Assembly (NCBI GenBank): GCA_964351655.1
Contig: CAYGPD010000014.1
Coordinates: 1-64,000, forward strand
Direction of reading: 5' to 3'
Source of the DNA: Hirschia sp964351655
Lineage (GTDB): Bacteria > Pseudomonadota > Alphaproteobacteria > Caulobacterales > Hyphomonadaceae
Length of the DNA: 64,000 bases
Part shown: positions 25,832 through 34,853 of the stretch, piece by piece
How the letters are laid out: each line of letters starts with the position of its first letter
Numbering within the stretch: the stretch's first letter is position 1
The notes under the pieces: model-generated
Told to the model about the DNA's origin: nothing
What the model saw: only the letters and a program-made list of their open reading frames with translations
The model's database searches: none
Made by a program: the position numbers and the translations under genes

Positions 25832-26989
25832 ATGAAAATCACGGATGTTAAAGCATATCCTGCTTGGGTAGGTCACCGCAATTTATGCATGGTGAAGGTG
25901 GAAACAGACGCTGGCATTTTCGGATGGGGTGAATCTGGCCTCTCTAGCCGTGAACTCGCCGTGGCCGGTGCCGTGAACCATTTCAAAGAATTCCTTATTG
26001 GCAAAGATGCCACTCAAATCGGTGCCTTATGGCAAGAAATGTATCGCGGCCAATATTTTGAAGGTGGCCGCGTACTCACCGCAGCTATTTCAGCAATAGA
26101 TATCGCCCTTTGGGATATTGCTGGTAAGGCGCTAAATGCGCCCATTCACCGCCTATTGGGCGGCAAGCAACGCAATAAAGTCCCGTGCTTCATCACCACA
26201 ATAAAACCACATGATGAAACCTTGATCGAAGAAGCTAAAATGTTCGTCAAGGATGGCTGGACCGTCATACGCACAGCAGCTGGCGACCTTGGCACAACCG
26301 AGCGCCCTTCAACGGTAGATATTCGCAAATCTATAGCAGAAGCTGCGGAAGTTCTGACAGAGTTACGCCGCCAAGTCGGCAATGAAATCGTCATCGGTAT
26401 TGATTACCATCACCGTTTATCTGTTGCTGAAGCAGCCTCATTTTGCCAGATGATGCCCACGGGCACGTTAGATTTCCTCGAAGAGCCTATTCGCGCGGAA
26501 ACACCTGAAGCTTACGCAACATTGCGTCAAATGACAGATGTCCCTTTCGCGATCGGTGAAGAGTTTTCGAGCAAATGGATTTTCCGTCCCTTTATCGAGC
26601 AAGGGCTAACCAATTTCGCACGCATTGATGTATGTAATGTTGGCGGCATCACCGAAGCGATGAAAGTCGCGGCAATGGCTGAAACACATTATATCGACGT
26701 TATGCCTCATGACCCGCTTGGCCCAGTTTGTACCGCCGCAACACTGCAAATGTCAGCAGTTGTGCCCAATTTTTCATGGTATGAAGTCCCGCCCTATGGC
26801 CGTGTAGAAACAGCAGACATCGGCTCATTCTTTGAAAATGCCCCCTCTCCCAATGCTGGTTTCTTTGAAATTAGTGATCTTCCTGGACACGGTGTCATTG
26901 TCAATGAAGAAGCTCTAAAGGCAAATGCATTTAAATTCTGGGAAGCCCCGCGTATGCAAAAGCCTGACGGCTCTTTCACAAACTGGTAG
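25832..26989 (+). CDS. dgoD: Enolase-superfamily sugar acid dehydratase (galactonate dehydratase type)
   Basis: A 385-residue member of the mandelate racemase/muconate lactonising superfamily. The N-terminal cap (MKITDVKAYP) is followed by a barrel with the metal ligand Asp and general-base His in GIDYHHR, a Glu in FLEEPI, a Glu in IGEEF and the late His in MPHDPLGP. The Asp-X-His pattern at the second metal ligand is that of the galactonate dehydratase subgroup. Removing water from galactonate gives the DgoK substrate. Differences from E. coli DgoD near IRTAAGD leave room for a neighbouring aldonate as substrate. It is the last gene of the dgoKAD operon. Confidence 0.8.
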   Translation: MKITDVKAYPAWVGHRNLCMVKVETDAGIFGWGESGLSSRELAVAGAVNHFKEFLIGKDATQIGALWQEMYRGQYFEGGRVLTAAISAIDIALWDIAGKALNAPIHRLLGGKQRNKVPCFITTIKPHDETLIEEAKMFVKDGWTVIRTAAGDLGTTERPSTVDIRKSIAEAAEVLTELRRQVGNEIVIGIDYHHRLSVAEAASFCQMMPTGTLDFLEEPIRAETPEAYATLRQMTDVPFAIGEEFSSKWIFRPFIEQGLTNFARIDVCNVGGITEAMKVAAMAETHYIDVMPHDPLGPVCTAATLQMSAVVPNFSWYEVPPYGRVETADIGSFFENAPSPNAGFFEISDLPGHGVIVNEEALKANAFKFWEAPRMQKPDGSFTNW

Positions 26990-27098
26990 GCCAGACAATC
27001 GTTAAACAGGCATTTGTAAACAAATTCACTTTTGTCTGTTTTAAATGGGCAAACTCCCTATATTGTATTCAACCCACACAATATTCGGAGTCCCCACC

Positions 27099-28208
27099 AT
27101 GAAAACACGCGCCGCTGTCGCTTTTGAAGCCAAAAAGCCCCTCGAAATCGTAGAGCTGGACCTTGAAGGCCCCAAAGACGGCGAAGTGCTGGTGGAGATT
27201 ATGGCCACTGGTATCTGTCATACAGATGCCTACACGCTAGATGGCCTAGACTCCGAAGGCCTTTTCCCATCCATTCTCGGACACGAAGGCGCAGGTATTG
27301 TACGTGAGGTCGGCAAAGGCGTCACATCGGTAAAACCGGGCGACCACGTTATTCCGCTCTACACACCAGAGTGTCGACAATGTAAATCCTGCCTGTCGGG
27401 TAAAACAAACCTGTGTACAGCCATACGCGCCACCCAAGGTAAAGGCGTTATGCCAGACGGAACATCGCGTTTCAGCTATAAAGGCCAAACAATTTATCAC
27501 TATATGGGCTGCTCAACCTTCTCTAACTTCACAGTGTTGCCAGATATCGCACTTGCTAAAATCCGCACAGACGCCCCTTTTGATAAATCCTGCTATATAG
27601 GTTGTGGTGTTACTACAGGTGTGGGCGCAGTTACCAACACCGCTAAAGTGCAAGCGGGTGATAATGTTATCGTTTTCGGCCTTGGTGGTATCGGACTAAA
27701 CGTGTTGCAAGCCGCACGCATGGTTGGCGCAAGCAAGATTATTGGTGTGGACATCAATAATGACAAAGAAGAATGGGGCCGCAAATTTGGCATGACCCAT
27801 TTTGTAAACCCAAAAGAAATTGAAGGCGACATTGTTCAGCACCTTGTTGAACTTACTGACGGCGGCGCAGACTACACATTCGATTGTACAGGCAACACCG
27901 TCGTTATGCGTCAAGCCCTTGAAGCATGTCACCGTGGTTGGGGTGTATCTGTCGTTATTGGTGTTGCTGAAGCAGGTAAAGAAATTTCCACCCGCCCCTT
28001 CCAACTCGTTACAGGGCGCGTATGGAAAGGTTCCGCTTTTGGTGGCGCTAAAGGCCGTACCGATGTTCCCAAAATAGTGGATTGGTACATGAACGGTAAA
28101 ATCGAAATCGATTCCATGATCACTCACACATTGACATTGGACGAAATAAATAAAGGCTTCGACCTTATGCACGCCGGTAAATCCATTCGTTCAGTCGTCA
28201 TATTTTAG
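27099..28208 (+). CDS. adhC: S-(hydroxymethyl)glutathione dehydrogenase / class III alcohol dehydrogenase
   Basis: A 369-residue zinc alcohol dehydrogenase of class III. It has the catalytic zinc ligands in GICHTDAY and GHEGAG, the structural zinc cysteines in TPECRQCKSCLSGKTNLC, and the NAD motif GLGGIGLN. ATG 27099 with GGAG upstream is preferred to a start 18 codons earlier. The enzyme oxidises the spontaneous formaldehyde-glutathione adduct to S-formylglutathione; fghA (31061) completes the pathway. It lies 109 nt after dgoD, so it could be co-transcribed. Confidence 0.93.
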   Translation: MKTRAAVAFEAKKPLEIVELDLEGPKDGEVLVEIMATGICHTDAYTLDGLDSEGLFPSILGHEGAGIVREVGKGVTSVKPGDHVIPLYTPECRQCKSCLSGKTNLCTAIRATQGKGVMPDGTSRFSYKGQTIYHYMGCSTFSNFTVLPDIALAKIRTDAPFDKSCYIGCGVTTGVGAVTNTAKVQAGDNVIVFGLGGIGLNVLQAARMVGASKIIGVDINNDKEEWGRKFGMTHFVNPKEIEGDIVQHLVELTDGGADYTFDCTGNTVVMRQALEACHRGWGVSVVIGVAEAGKEISTRPFQLVTGRVWKGSAFGGAKGRTDVPKIVDWYMNGKIEIDSMITHTLTLDEINKGFDLMHAGKSIRSVVIF

Positions 28209-28218
28209 GAGCCTTATA

Positions 28219-29508
28219 TTGAAACCTCTTCGTCTTTTAGCCTTTTCACTGCTCATGACGACTTCCGCATGGGCGCAAGAGACCACTCCCCAAGGCACAA
28301 TGCTAATGGGTGCGGATATTATCGACGTCATCAAGGGCAAGCTTGTCAAAGATCAGACGATCACAGTCGAAGAGGGAAAAATAACCTATATAGGCAGGGC
28401 CGACAAAGCGCCTGATGGGAATTGGGATAAGATTGATTTGTCTGGCACAACACTCTTGCCTGGCCTATCCGATAGCCATGTTCATTTGACAAGCAATGCA
28501 GATGAACATGGCTATCGCGGCCTCACAATAACACCTGCGCGTTCAGCCATTAATGGTGTCGCAAACGCTGAAAAAACGTTGATGGCGGGCTTCACAACAG
28601 TGCGTAACTTAGGTGCTGAAGGGTATGCTGACATTGCGCTGCGTGATGCTATTAACGACGATACTGTTATCGGACCTCGCGTCCTCGCTTCAGGTCCAGC
28701 GTTAGGCATTACTGGTGGACATTGCGACTCCAATCTTCTCCCATTTGAATACCAACAAAAATCTGAAGGCGTGGCAGATGGACCTTGGGCTGTGCGCACA
28801 AAAGTGCGCCAGAACAATAAATACGGTGTCGATGTAATCAAATTTTGTGGCACAGGCGGCGTATTGTCCAAGGGCACGAAGCTAGGCGCACAACAATACA
28901 CACTCGAAGAAATGTCTGCCCTCGTCGATGAAGCACATCTACTGGGTTTGAAAGTTGCCGTACACGCCCACGGAATTGACGGCATCGCGACCGCACTTAA
29001 AGCTGGCGTGGACTCGGTGGAACACTCCAGCATGATTACTGATCGTGAAATTGCAATCGCCAACGAAAAAGGCGTGTATCTTTCAATGGATATTTATGTA
29101 TCAGACTACATCCTCGAAGAAGGTGAAGCTGCTGGTATTTTAGAAGAATCTCTTGCCAAAGAACGCACTGTTGGACGCTTACAGCGGGAACGCTTTCAAG
29201 CCGCCGTTGAAGCAGGTGCCAAAATTGCCTTTGGAACAGATGCAGGCGTCTACCCTCATGGCCAAAACGCCCGTCAATTCAAAAAAATGACACAGTGGGG
29301 CATGACACCCATGCAAGCTATTCAAGCCGCAACAATTGAGAATGCCACCCTATTCGGCATTGAAACAGAAATTGGCTCAATTGAAGTTGGCAAAGCTGCA
29401 GACCTCATCGCGGTATCTGCAAACCCGCTAAAAAATATCGAAGAATTAGAAGATGTGGATTTTGTCATGAAGAACGGCAAAATATACAAAAACAAACTCG
29501 GTGAATAA
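28219..29508 (+). CDS. Secreted amidohydrolase family protein
   Basis: A 429-residue metal-dependent hydrolase with a Sec signal (LLAFSLLMTTSAWA). It has the metal-binding HVHLTS in SDSHVHL, a VHAHGIDG His pair, an HSS segment and the final metal Asp in FGTDAGVYPHG. The family includes Xaa-Pro dipeptidases and imidazolonepropionase-like enzymes; the substrate is not predictable. The start is TTG at 28219 with AGGAG 7 nt upstream, immediately after adhC, suggesting one operon. Confidence 0.85.
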   Translation: MKPLRLLAFSLLMTTSAWAQETTPQGTMLMGADIIDVIKGKLVKDQTITVEEGKITYIGRADKAPDGNWDKIDLSGTTLLPGLSDSHVHLTSNADEHGYRGLTITPARSAINGVANAEKTLMAGFTTVRNLGAEGYADIALRDAINDDTVIGPRVLASGPALGITGGHCDSNLLPFEYQQKSEGVADGPWAVRTKVRQNNKYGVDVIKFCGTGGVLSKGTKLGAQQYTLEEMSALVDEAHLLGLKVAVHAHGIDGIATALKAGVDSVEHSSMITDREIAIANEKGVYLSMDIYVSDYILEEGEAAGILEESLAKERTVGRLQRERFQAAVEAGAKIAFGTDAGVYPHGQNARQFKKMTQWGMTPMQAIQAATIENATLFGIETEIGSIEVGKAADLIAVSANPLKNIEELEDVDFVMKNGKIYKNKLGE

Positions 29509-29532
29509 GCTATTTTACTAGGGAAGCCTTAA

Positions 29533-29910
29533 ATGTTCAGTCACATGATGGTCGGCAGTAATGATCTGCAAAAATCCAAGATATTTTATGATGCACTATT
29601 TGATGTGCTTGGTGCCAAGGAAGGCGTCATGGACCCAAAGGGCCGCCTCGTCTATATTCATGACGGCGCAGTATTTCTCGTGACACGACCTATCGATGGT
29701 GAAGCTGCAACATGCGGCAATGGAATGACCGTTGGTTTTTCTGTCAAATCCCCAGAACAAGCCCAAGCTTGGCATAAAGCCGGAGTAGATGCTGGCGGAA
29801 CAGCGATTGAAGACCCTCCAGGCTGGAGAGAGGGCCCAACTGGGCGCCTGCATCTTTCTTATCTTCGTGATCCTGACGGCAACAAACTCTGCTCATTGCT
29901 TCGCGGATAA
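29533..29910 (+). CDS. VOC (glyoxalase-like) family protein
   Basis: A 125-residue vicinal-oxygen-chelate protein. It has the opening MFSHMMVGSNDLQKSK, a metal-type His 4 and the closing YLRDPDGNKLCSL with the expected acidic residue region. Such small proteins are glyoxalase- or glutathione-transferase-like enzymes. Its place behind adhC and the amidohydrolase suggests aldehyde or glutathione-adduct handling, but this is inference. Confidence 0.8.
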   Translation: MFSHMMVGSNDLQKSKIFYDALFDVLGAKEGVMDPKGRLVYIHDGAVFLVTRPIDGEAATCGNGMTVGFSVKSPEQAQAWHKAGVDAGGTAIEDPPGWREGPTGRLHLSYLRDPDGNKLCSLLRG

Positions 29911-29920
29911 ACTCAAAAAC

Positions 29921-29960
29921 AAAAAAAGCCCGCCCTTCAGAAATGAAAGACGGGCTTTTT
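29921..29960. terminator. Bidirectional intrinsic terminator
   Basis: Arms around GCCCGCCCTTC and GAAAGACGGGC form a long stem flanked by a run of A on the left and TTTTT on the right, between the convergent stops at 29910 and 29982. Confidence 0.88.
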
Positions 29961-29981
29961 CTTAGGTTATTTCTTCAAAGC

Positions 29982-30878
29982 TTAATCGCCCCAGCCTGGT
30001 CCACCTTCGCCTTTTTGCAAATTGCGAACTTCTTCAACACTTGCTGGTGGTTTTAGCCAGTTTGGTTGAGACTCTTTTGCCCATTTCAAAATTTCTTCAG
30101 GAAATTGATCATGGCTTTCAACGCGCCAGGACAATAAGCGCACAATACCGGGCTGTCCGCCTGCCCAACTAGGAAGGGCACCATAACGCTGCCATGCCAT
30201 TTGGTGTGGCTCTTCTAAACTACCTTCAGGGTGAAAGAAGAAATCATAATTTTCCCAAGCTTCGTATTTGCCACCTGTTGGAAGGTCAATATCAAGGAAA
30301 ACCGCTGCATTATAAACGTAAGTATCGCCCACTTTTTCAAACGGAATACCTTCATCCGCCTTAATAATACGAACTTTATCACCAACACCCTGTTCTACAT
30401 CACCATAGATACGGTCATTCTCAAGACGGTATGTAATCATCTGATAAGGGTAAGCGATTGGCGCAACTTTATTGCCATTATATTCTGTCAACACTTCGCC
30501 TGTATCTGGATCTGTGTAGGCAAATGTCTTGCGAGTCAGGTGAATAATCTCACCACCCTCTTCTTCTGGCCAGATTACAGTCGAACTATCAAATCCGATC
30601 ATACCAAACATTTTTTTACCCGACGGATATTCGTATACGCCGCCTTCAGCAATCCAATGAACTGGCGCGCCTGTTCCAGCACGGCCATCAACCCATTTTT
30701 GCAATGGTTCAGGTGCAGCTAGGTAAGAAGCAGGCCGTGTCGATGTCTCAGCCATAGGTGCAACAACTTGAGCTACCTGTTGCTCAACAGACTGCGCTGA
30801 GTCTGATGGTGTTTGCGCGTTTGATGTCGCACATCCCAATAGTGCCAATGGGGCAACCAGCCCGATTAATGCCTTCAT
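29982..30878 (-). CDS. DUF1838-like lipoprotein
   Basis: A 298-residue lipoprotein (LLGCATS, Cys 16) with a low-complexity linker to about residue 60 and then a beta-rich domain (WVDGRAG, FGMIGFDSSTVIW, an AYPYQMITYRLEND strand and a W-rich end). It resembles the DUF1838 family, whose function is unknown. It is convergent with the adhC operon and divergent from fghA. GGAGG stands before the ATG. The family call is from memory and should be checked. Confidence 0.6.
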   Translation of the reverse strand: MKALIGLVAPLALLGCATSNAQTPSDSAQSVEQQVAQVVAPMAETSTRPASYLAAPEPLQKWVDGRAGTGAPVHWIAEGGVYEYPSGKKMFGMIGFDSSTVIWPEEEGGEIIHLTRKTFAYTDPDTGEVLTEYNGNKVAPIAYPYQMITYRLENDRIYGDVEQGVGDKVRIIKADEGIPFEKVGDTYVYNAAVFLDIDLPTGGKYEAWENYDFFFHPEGSLEEPHQMAWQRYGALPSWAGGQPGIVRLLSWRVESHDQFPEEILKWAKESQPNWLKPPASVEEVRNLQKGEGGPGWGD

Positions 30879-30943
30879 AAGTATCCTCCATTTTTATAAA
30901 GGCATGCAGCACCCAACACCTCATGCCCAATACAGTACGGATA

Positions 30944-30957
30944 AATGATATATCATT
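30944..30957. promoter_or_regulatory. Perfect 14-base palindrome between DUF1838 and fghA genes
   Basis: AATGATATATCATT lies in the divergent promoter region (30879-31060). It looks like a GntR-type or other dimeric-regulator site and shares TGATAT with elements near 37758-37797. The binder is unknown. Confidence 0.45.
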
Positions 30958-31060
30958 ACGGAAATTTGTACACACTAAGAGCGTAAAGCTTGCGATTATC
31001 TTCTCAAAACATAATGTGAGCCTGCATCCTACCCACCCATGCTAGTTGATAAGGCACCCC

Positions 31061-31915
31061 ATGAACCTCGAAACAATTTCCACCAATAAAAGTCATGAAG
31101 GCGTTCAAGGCGTTTATTCTCATGCGTCCACATCCACGCATACAAATATGACATTCTCCGTATTTATTCCTCCCCACAAAGAGGGTGAGAAACTTCCTGT
31201 CATTTGGTACTTATCTGGCCTGACATGCACGCATGCAAATGTCACAGACAAAGGTGAATTTAGGAAAGCATGTGCGGAGCTAGGTTTCATTTTCGTCGCA
31301 GCAGACACCTCCCCTCGCGGCCCAGACTTAGATGGTAATAGCGTTCCAGATGATCCAAACGCCGCCTATGATTTTGGATTAGGTGCTGGCTTCTACGTCA
31401 ACGCCACCAAAGCGCCTTTTGATAAGCATTACAAAATGCGCGATTATATAGAAAAAGAACTGCCGGAAATAATCGGCGCAAATTTTCCAGCTGATATGTC
31501 TCGTCAGTCCATCATGGGACACTCCATGGGCGGACATGGTGCCTTAACAATCGCACTTCGAAATCCTGATCGTTTCAAGTCTGTGTCCGCTTTTGCGCCA
31601 ATCGCATCTCCGCTCAATTGTCCGTGGGGTGAAAAAGCACTTTCAGGGTATATTGGAGATGATAAATCAAGCTGGCGAGAGTATGACACATGCGCACTCA
31701 TAGCAGATGGCGCGCGAGCTCCCAGCATGCGGGTAGATCAGGGGGAAGCAGACGTATTCCTCACAGAGCAGCTCAAACCAAGCATGCTAGAAGCAGTCTG
31801 CAAGCAGGCAGGTATCAGCCTCACATTAAATATGCACGCCGGCTATGATCACTCCTATTATTTCATCTCGACCTTTATGGCTGATCATTTGGAGTGGCAT
31901 TCTAAATATCTATAA
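31061..31915 (+). CDS. fghA: S-formylglutathione hydrolase
   Basis: A 284-residue alpha/beta hydrolase of the FGH / esterase D family. It has WYLSGLTCTHANVTDKGEF, SPRGPD, the nucleophile Ser in MGHSMGGHGAL and a late His in GYDHSYYFIST. It hydrolyses S-formylglutathione to formate and glutathione, the step after AdhC. ATG 31061 is chosen over a TTG five codons earlier. It is followed by a terminator. Confidence 0.92.
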   Translation: MNLETISTNKSHEGVQGVYSHASTSTHTNMTFSVFIPPHKEGEKLPVIWYLSGLTCTHANVTDKGEFRKACAELGFIFVAADTSPRGPDLDGNSVPDDPNAAYDFGLGAGFYVNATKAPFDKHYKMRDYIEKELPEIIGANFPADMSRQSIMGHSMGGHGALTIALRNPDRFKSVSAFAPIASPLNCPWGEKALSGYIGDDKSSWREYDTCALIADGARAPSMRVDQGEADVFLTEQLKPSMLEAVCKQAGISLTLNMHAGYDHSYYFISTFMADHLEWHSKYL

Positions 31916-31924
31916 TTATACGCA

Positions 31925-31951
31925 AAAAGGGCCAGCAATGCTGGCCCTTTT
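31925..31951. terminator. Bidirectional intrinsic terminator
   Basis: AAAAGGGCCAGC (31925-31936) and GCTGGCCCTTTT (31940-31951) form a perfect 12-bp stem with a three-base loop, between the convergent stops of fghA (31915) and the TonB receptor (31994). Confidence 0.92.
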
Positions 31952-31993
31952 CTCTTAAAGATATGGGAGGAATATCTCTTTAAGAAACAACGC

Positions 31994-34546
31994 TTAAAAC
32001 GCTGCGCGGAAGTTCACACCAAAGTAACGATCTGCTTCGCGTGGGATTTGATAACGGAAAGTATCACCAGAGTTTGTCGTTACAAACGACTCATCAAGCA
32101 AGTTTTTCGCGATGAAAGTCACACGGTAGTTATCGTTAAATTCAACACCAAAACTCAAATCTAGGATGTTGTAATCAGGTAAAAGTCCTTCAGCACCAAT
32201 AGGATACGGATTCACTGCTGGGTCTGGGTTTCCACCTGGCAAGAAGCTCTCTTGCTCATCAACATGAGAGTAAGTTGTGTTTAAATAGAACTTCGATGTC
32301 GCTGTAAGCGGCATTTCAAAGTCTGCCCCGAATGTGTAGTTTAGGTCTGGAGAGAACAAAAGATCTTGTCCGCTAAAGATACCACCTGGGAAGTCCGGCT
32401 CACCCGTTGTCGGATTAATTGGCGAGTTAAACCGCACGATTTCAGCTTCGTTCAACGCAACAGAACCGTTCAGTGTAAGATAGTCATTCACTGCCCAGCT
32501 ACCATCAAGCTCCACACCACGTGTCCGCACATCACCCGCATTTGTAAGACGCGTGATCGTTACACCTGTTGAGTTATCAAATGCGTTTGCTTGAAACCCT
32601 GAAATGTCAGTATTGTAGACCGCAAGGTTAAGCGCAACATTTGAAAGCGCAATCTTATATCCAACTTCATAGTGATCTGATTCTTCAGCACCAATTGGCG
32701 CTGTATCATTGATACCTTGGTTGAAAAATACGTTAAACGCCGGGCCTTTGTAACCTTGTGAGTACACAAAATAAGCATTACCCAAGTTGTAATCACTACC
32801 AAACAAGACACCGAGGTCAGAATTCACACCCGCCTTCACAGAGAAGTTGGTTTCTGATGCGTCACCTTGGAATGCAGGTACATCTACAAGAATCGGGTTA
32901 CCAAAAGAATCCGTTTCGCCAGTTGGAACATCACGTGCAGGGTTGGAATATCCACCAGACGCGAAATTAAACTGACTGTTAGGCAAATGCGGACGTACAC
33001 CGACACCTTGACGACCGAATGGGTCGTTATTGATACGTGAGTTGATGTAAGTCACATCATCTTGTGTGTAACGTCCACCCAGCACAACATTCAATCCAGG
33101 AATGATGTCATAGTCAGCTTGTCCAAACAGCGCGAGGTTATCAAATTCAACATTCGCGAAATTTGTACCAGATACCAAATCGTTCGCATTACACGTCAAA
33201 CCAGGGTTTGCATCCAAAATAGCTTGGTTCTGACCACCATTGTTTTGACAGCTTGCGAGACGTGTAAAGTCTGATTCAATTTGTAGGTTGAAGTAGTAAG
33301 CTCCAACTTGATAGTTCACAGGTGAATCAACAGGAGACTGAATACGCAATTCTTGACTGAATTGACTGTTATCGCGTGTACCATTGTCGTGAAGAAGGAA
33401 GTTTACAGTACCAAAGTTTACTGGCTCATCTGCATACCCTTCAGATGATGTAAAGTCACCTTCTCGGAATTCTGTGTTTTCCCAGCTACGGAAAGAGCTG
33501 ATAGAAGTAAGAGTGTGTCCACCAAATGCTTCTTTATCTAGTGTCAACGAGAAAGCATCAAAGCTATTTGTTGTACGTGTCTCAAAATCTTGATCGATTA
33601 CGCGCGTATCAAGCTGAATATCTGCAACAGGACGCTCTGAACCATTCGTAATGAAACCAACACCGCCCGGCGCAGCTTGCGAGTTTGCAAAGCGTGCAAC
33701 TCCCGCATTTAGTGCCGGAATATCCGCACAACAGTCGTCATCGCTTTCAGCGTGTTCATATGTAAACAGACCGCTAAAGTCGTCTGATGGCTCGAATGCA
33801 AGCTGGAAACGACCACCAAAACGGTCATACCCGTTTACGTCTTGGTTGTTGTAAAGGTTACGAATATACCCGTCGAAACCACTTTTGCTAAGTGTCAAAC
33901 TCGCCGCGACATTGTCATTAATTGGGCCTGTAAGGCGCGCTTTAACTTGATACTCTTGATCTTGGAAATAAGACGCTGACACATATCCAGCAAGTTCATC
34001 TTTGTTTGGTCCAGATGTGACGATATTCACAACACCTGCAGAAGCGTTCTTACCAAACAATGTACCTTGTGGTCCGCGAAGCACCTCAATACGCTCGATG
34101 TCAAACAAATCACCGAATGCCTGACCTGAACGACCGAGTACAACGCCATCAACGACTGTAGCTACACTTGGTTCTGCAGCATCTGAAAATGAAATTGTTC
34201 CAATACCGCGAATAGTTATGGCAGAGTTTGCGTTCGTACTACCTTTACGAAAGCTAACAGATGGTACGAGTGTTGTTAGACTTTCAAGGTTATTGCTCGC
34301 AAATGCATTGTTTACAGCATCAGCACCAATAACAGACAAAGCAACAGGTACTTCCTGCAACGTTTGTTCTGTTTTTTGCGCAGTTACGACAATACTGTCG
34401 AGACGACGACTGGAGTCGACGCTTTCTGCTTGAGCTACGGTTTCGTTTTGTGTGCTTGTTGCATCTACTTGAGCGTAAGCTGTGCTTGCAACCCCCAAGT
34501 TAAGTGCGAGCAAACTGACGGATGACACGGCCAGTGTTTTCAACAT
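31994..34546 (-). CDS. TonB-dependent outer-membrane receptor
   Basis: An 850-residue receptor. It has a Sec signal ending near VASTAYA, a TonB-box-like IVVTAQ region (about residues 51-58), a plug domain with RGPQGTLFGKNASAGVVNI, and a 22-strand-type barrel ending in aromatic Phe (NFRAAF). A strong AGGGAG precedes the ATG. It faces away from the sulfonate cluster but is the only outer-membrane importer nearby. A role in taking up sulfoquinovosyl glycerol or another substrate of the adjacent cluster is plausible but unproven. It could equally serve the galactan or galactonate genes to its left. Confidence 0.9.
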   Translation of the reverse strand: MLKTLAVSSVSLLALNLGVASTAYAQVDATSTQNETVAQAESVDSSRRLDSIVVTAQKTEQTLQEVPVALSVIGADAVNNAFASNNLESLTTLVPSVSFRKGSTNANSAITIRGIGTISFSDAAEPSVATVVDGVVLGRSGQAFGDLFDIERIEVLRGPQGTLFGKNASAGVVNIVTSGPNKDELAGYVSASYFQDQEYQVKARLTGPINDNVAASLTLSKSGFDGYIRNLYNNQDVNGYDRFGGRFQLAFEPSDDFSGLFTYEHAESDDDCCADIPALNAGVARFANSQAAPGGVGFITNGSERPVADIQLDTRVIDQDFETRTTNSFDAFSLTLDKEAFGGHTLTSISSFRSWENTEFREGDFTSSEGYADEPVNFGTVNFLLHDNGTRDNSQFSQELRIQSPVDSPVNYQVGAYYFNLQIESDFTRLASCQNNGGQNQAILDANPGLTCNANDLVSGTNFANVEFDNLALFGQADYDIIPGLNVVLGGRYTQDDVTYINSRINNDPFGRQGVGVRPHLPNSQFNFASGGYSNPARDVPTGETDSFGNPILVDVPAFQGDASETNFSVKAGVNSDLGVLFGSDYNLGNAYFVYSQGYKGPAFNVFFNQGINDTAPIGAEESDHYEVGYKIALSNVALNLAVYNTDISGFQANAFDNSTGVTITRLTNAGDVRTRGVELDGSWAVNDYLTLNGSVALNEAEIVRFNSPINPTTGEPDFPGGIFSGQDLLFSPDLNYTFGADFEMPLTATSKFYLNTTYSHVDEQESFLPGGNPDPAVNPYPIGAEGLLPDYNILDLSFGVEFNDNYRVTFIAKNLLDESFVTTNSGDTFRYQIPREADRYFGVNFRAAF

Positions 34547-34853
34547 TTATTTCTCCCTAGTCGCCGTTTTATTTTTATGTGGCTGACAAACCTTTGCAGT
34601 TTTTTTATCACGGGTCTACAAAATGAATGAATGGTGCATCAATTTGAAATATTTCTTAAAAACAGCAACTCAAACACCATGTATTTGACTCAAACATATG
34701 GCGCAATGTATTGTTATATAACAATTTTTTATGAATTCGGCATACTATCAACTAAATGAAAATATGCATAACTACCTACCCATATAAAAATACACTAGGC
34801 GACTACCACGCATTTTCAGAAAATATGTATCCCGCAAGCCACACTTTATCTTA
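34547..34853. promoter_or_regulatory. Intergenic region upstream of the TonB receptor
   Basis: A 307-base A+T-rich gap between the receptor start and the stop of the exporter gene, both on the minus strand. It holds the 16-base palindrome at 34710-34725. No small gene is evident and no strong terminator for the exporter was seen, although the palindrome has T residues after it on the plus strand. Confidence 0.5.
34710..34725. promoter_or_regulatory. Perfect 16-base palindrome, candidate GntR/HutC-type operator
   Basis: ATTGTTATATAACAAT is a perfect palindrome 164 nt upstream of the TonB receptor ATG. The GT-(TATATA)-AC layout fits the general pattern of GntR-family sites, and a GntR/UTRA regulator is encoded at 37030-37731. 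The link is inference. Confidence 0.45.

Noticed and set aside
25201..25842. 213-codon open frame on the minus strand
   Set aside because: It is antisense to dgoA, has a Cys-rich meaningless composition and no ribosome-binding context; dgoA shows clear family motifs.
27696..28172. 158-codon minus-strand open frame
   Set aside because: Antisense to adhC, whose zinc and NAD motifs are intact.
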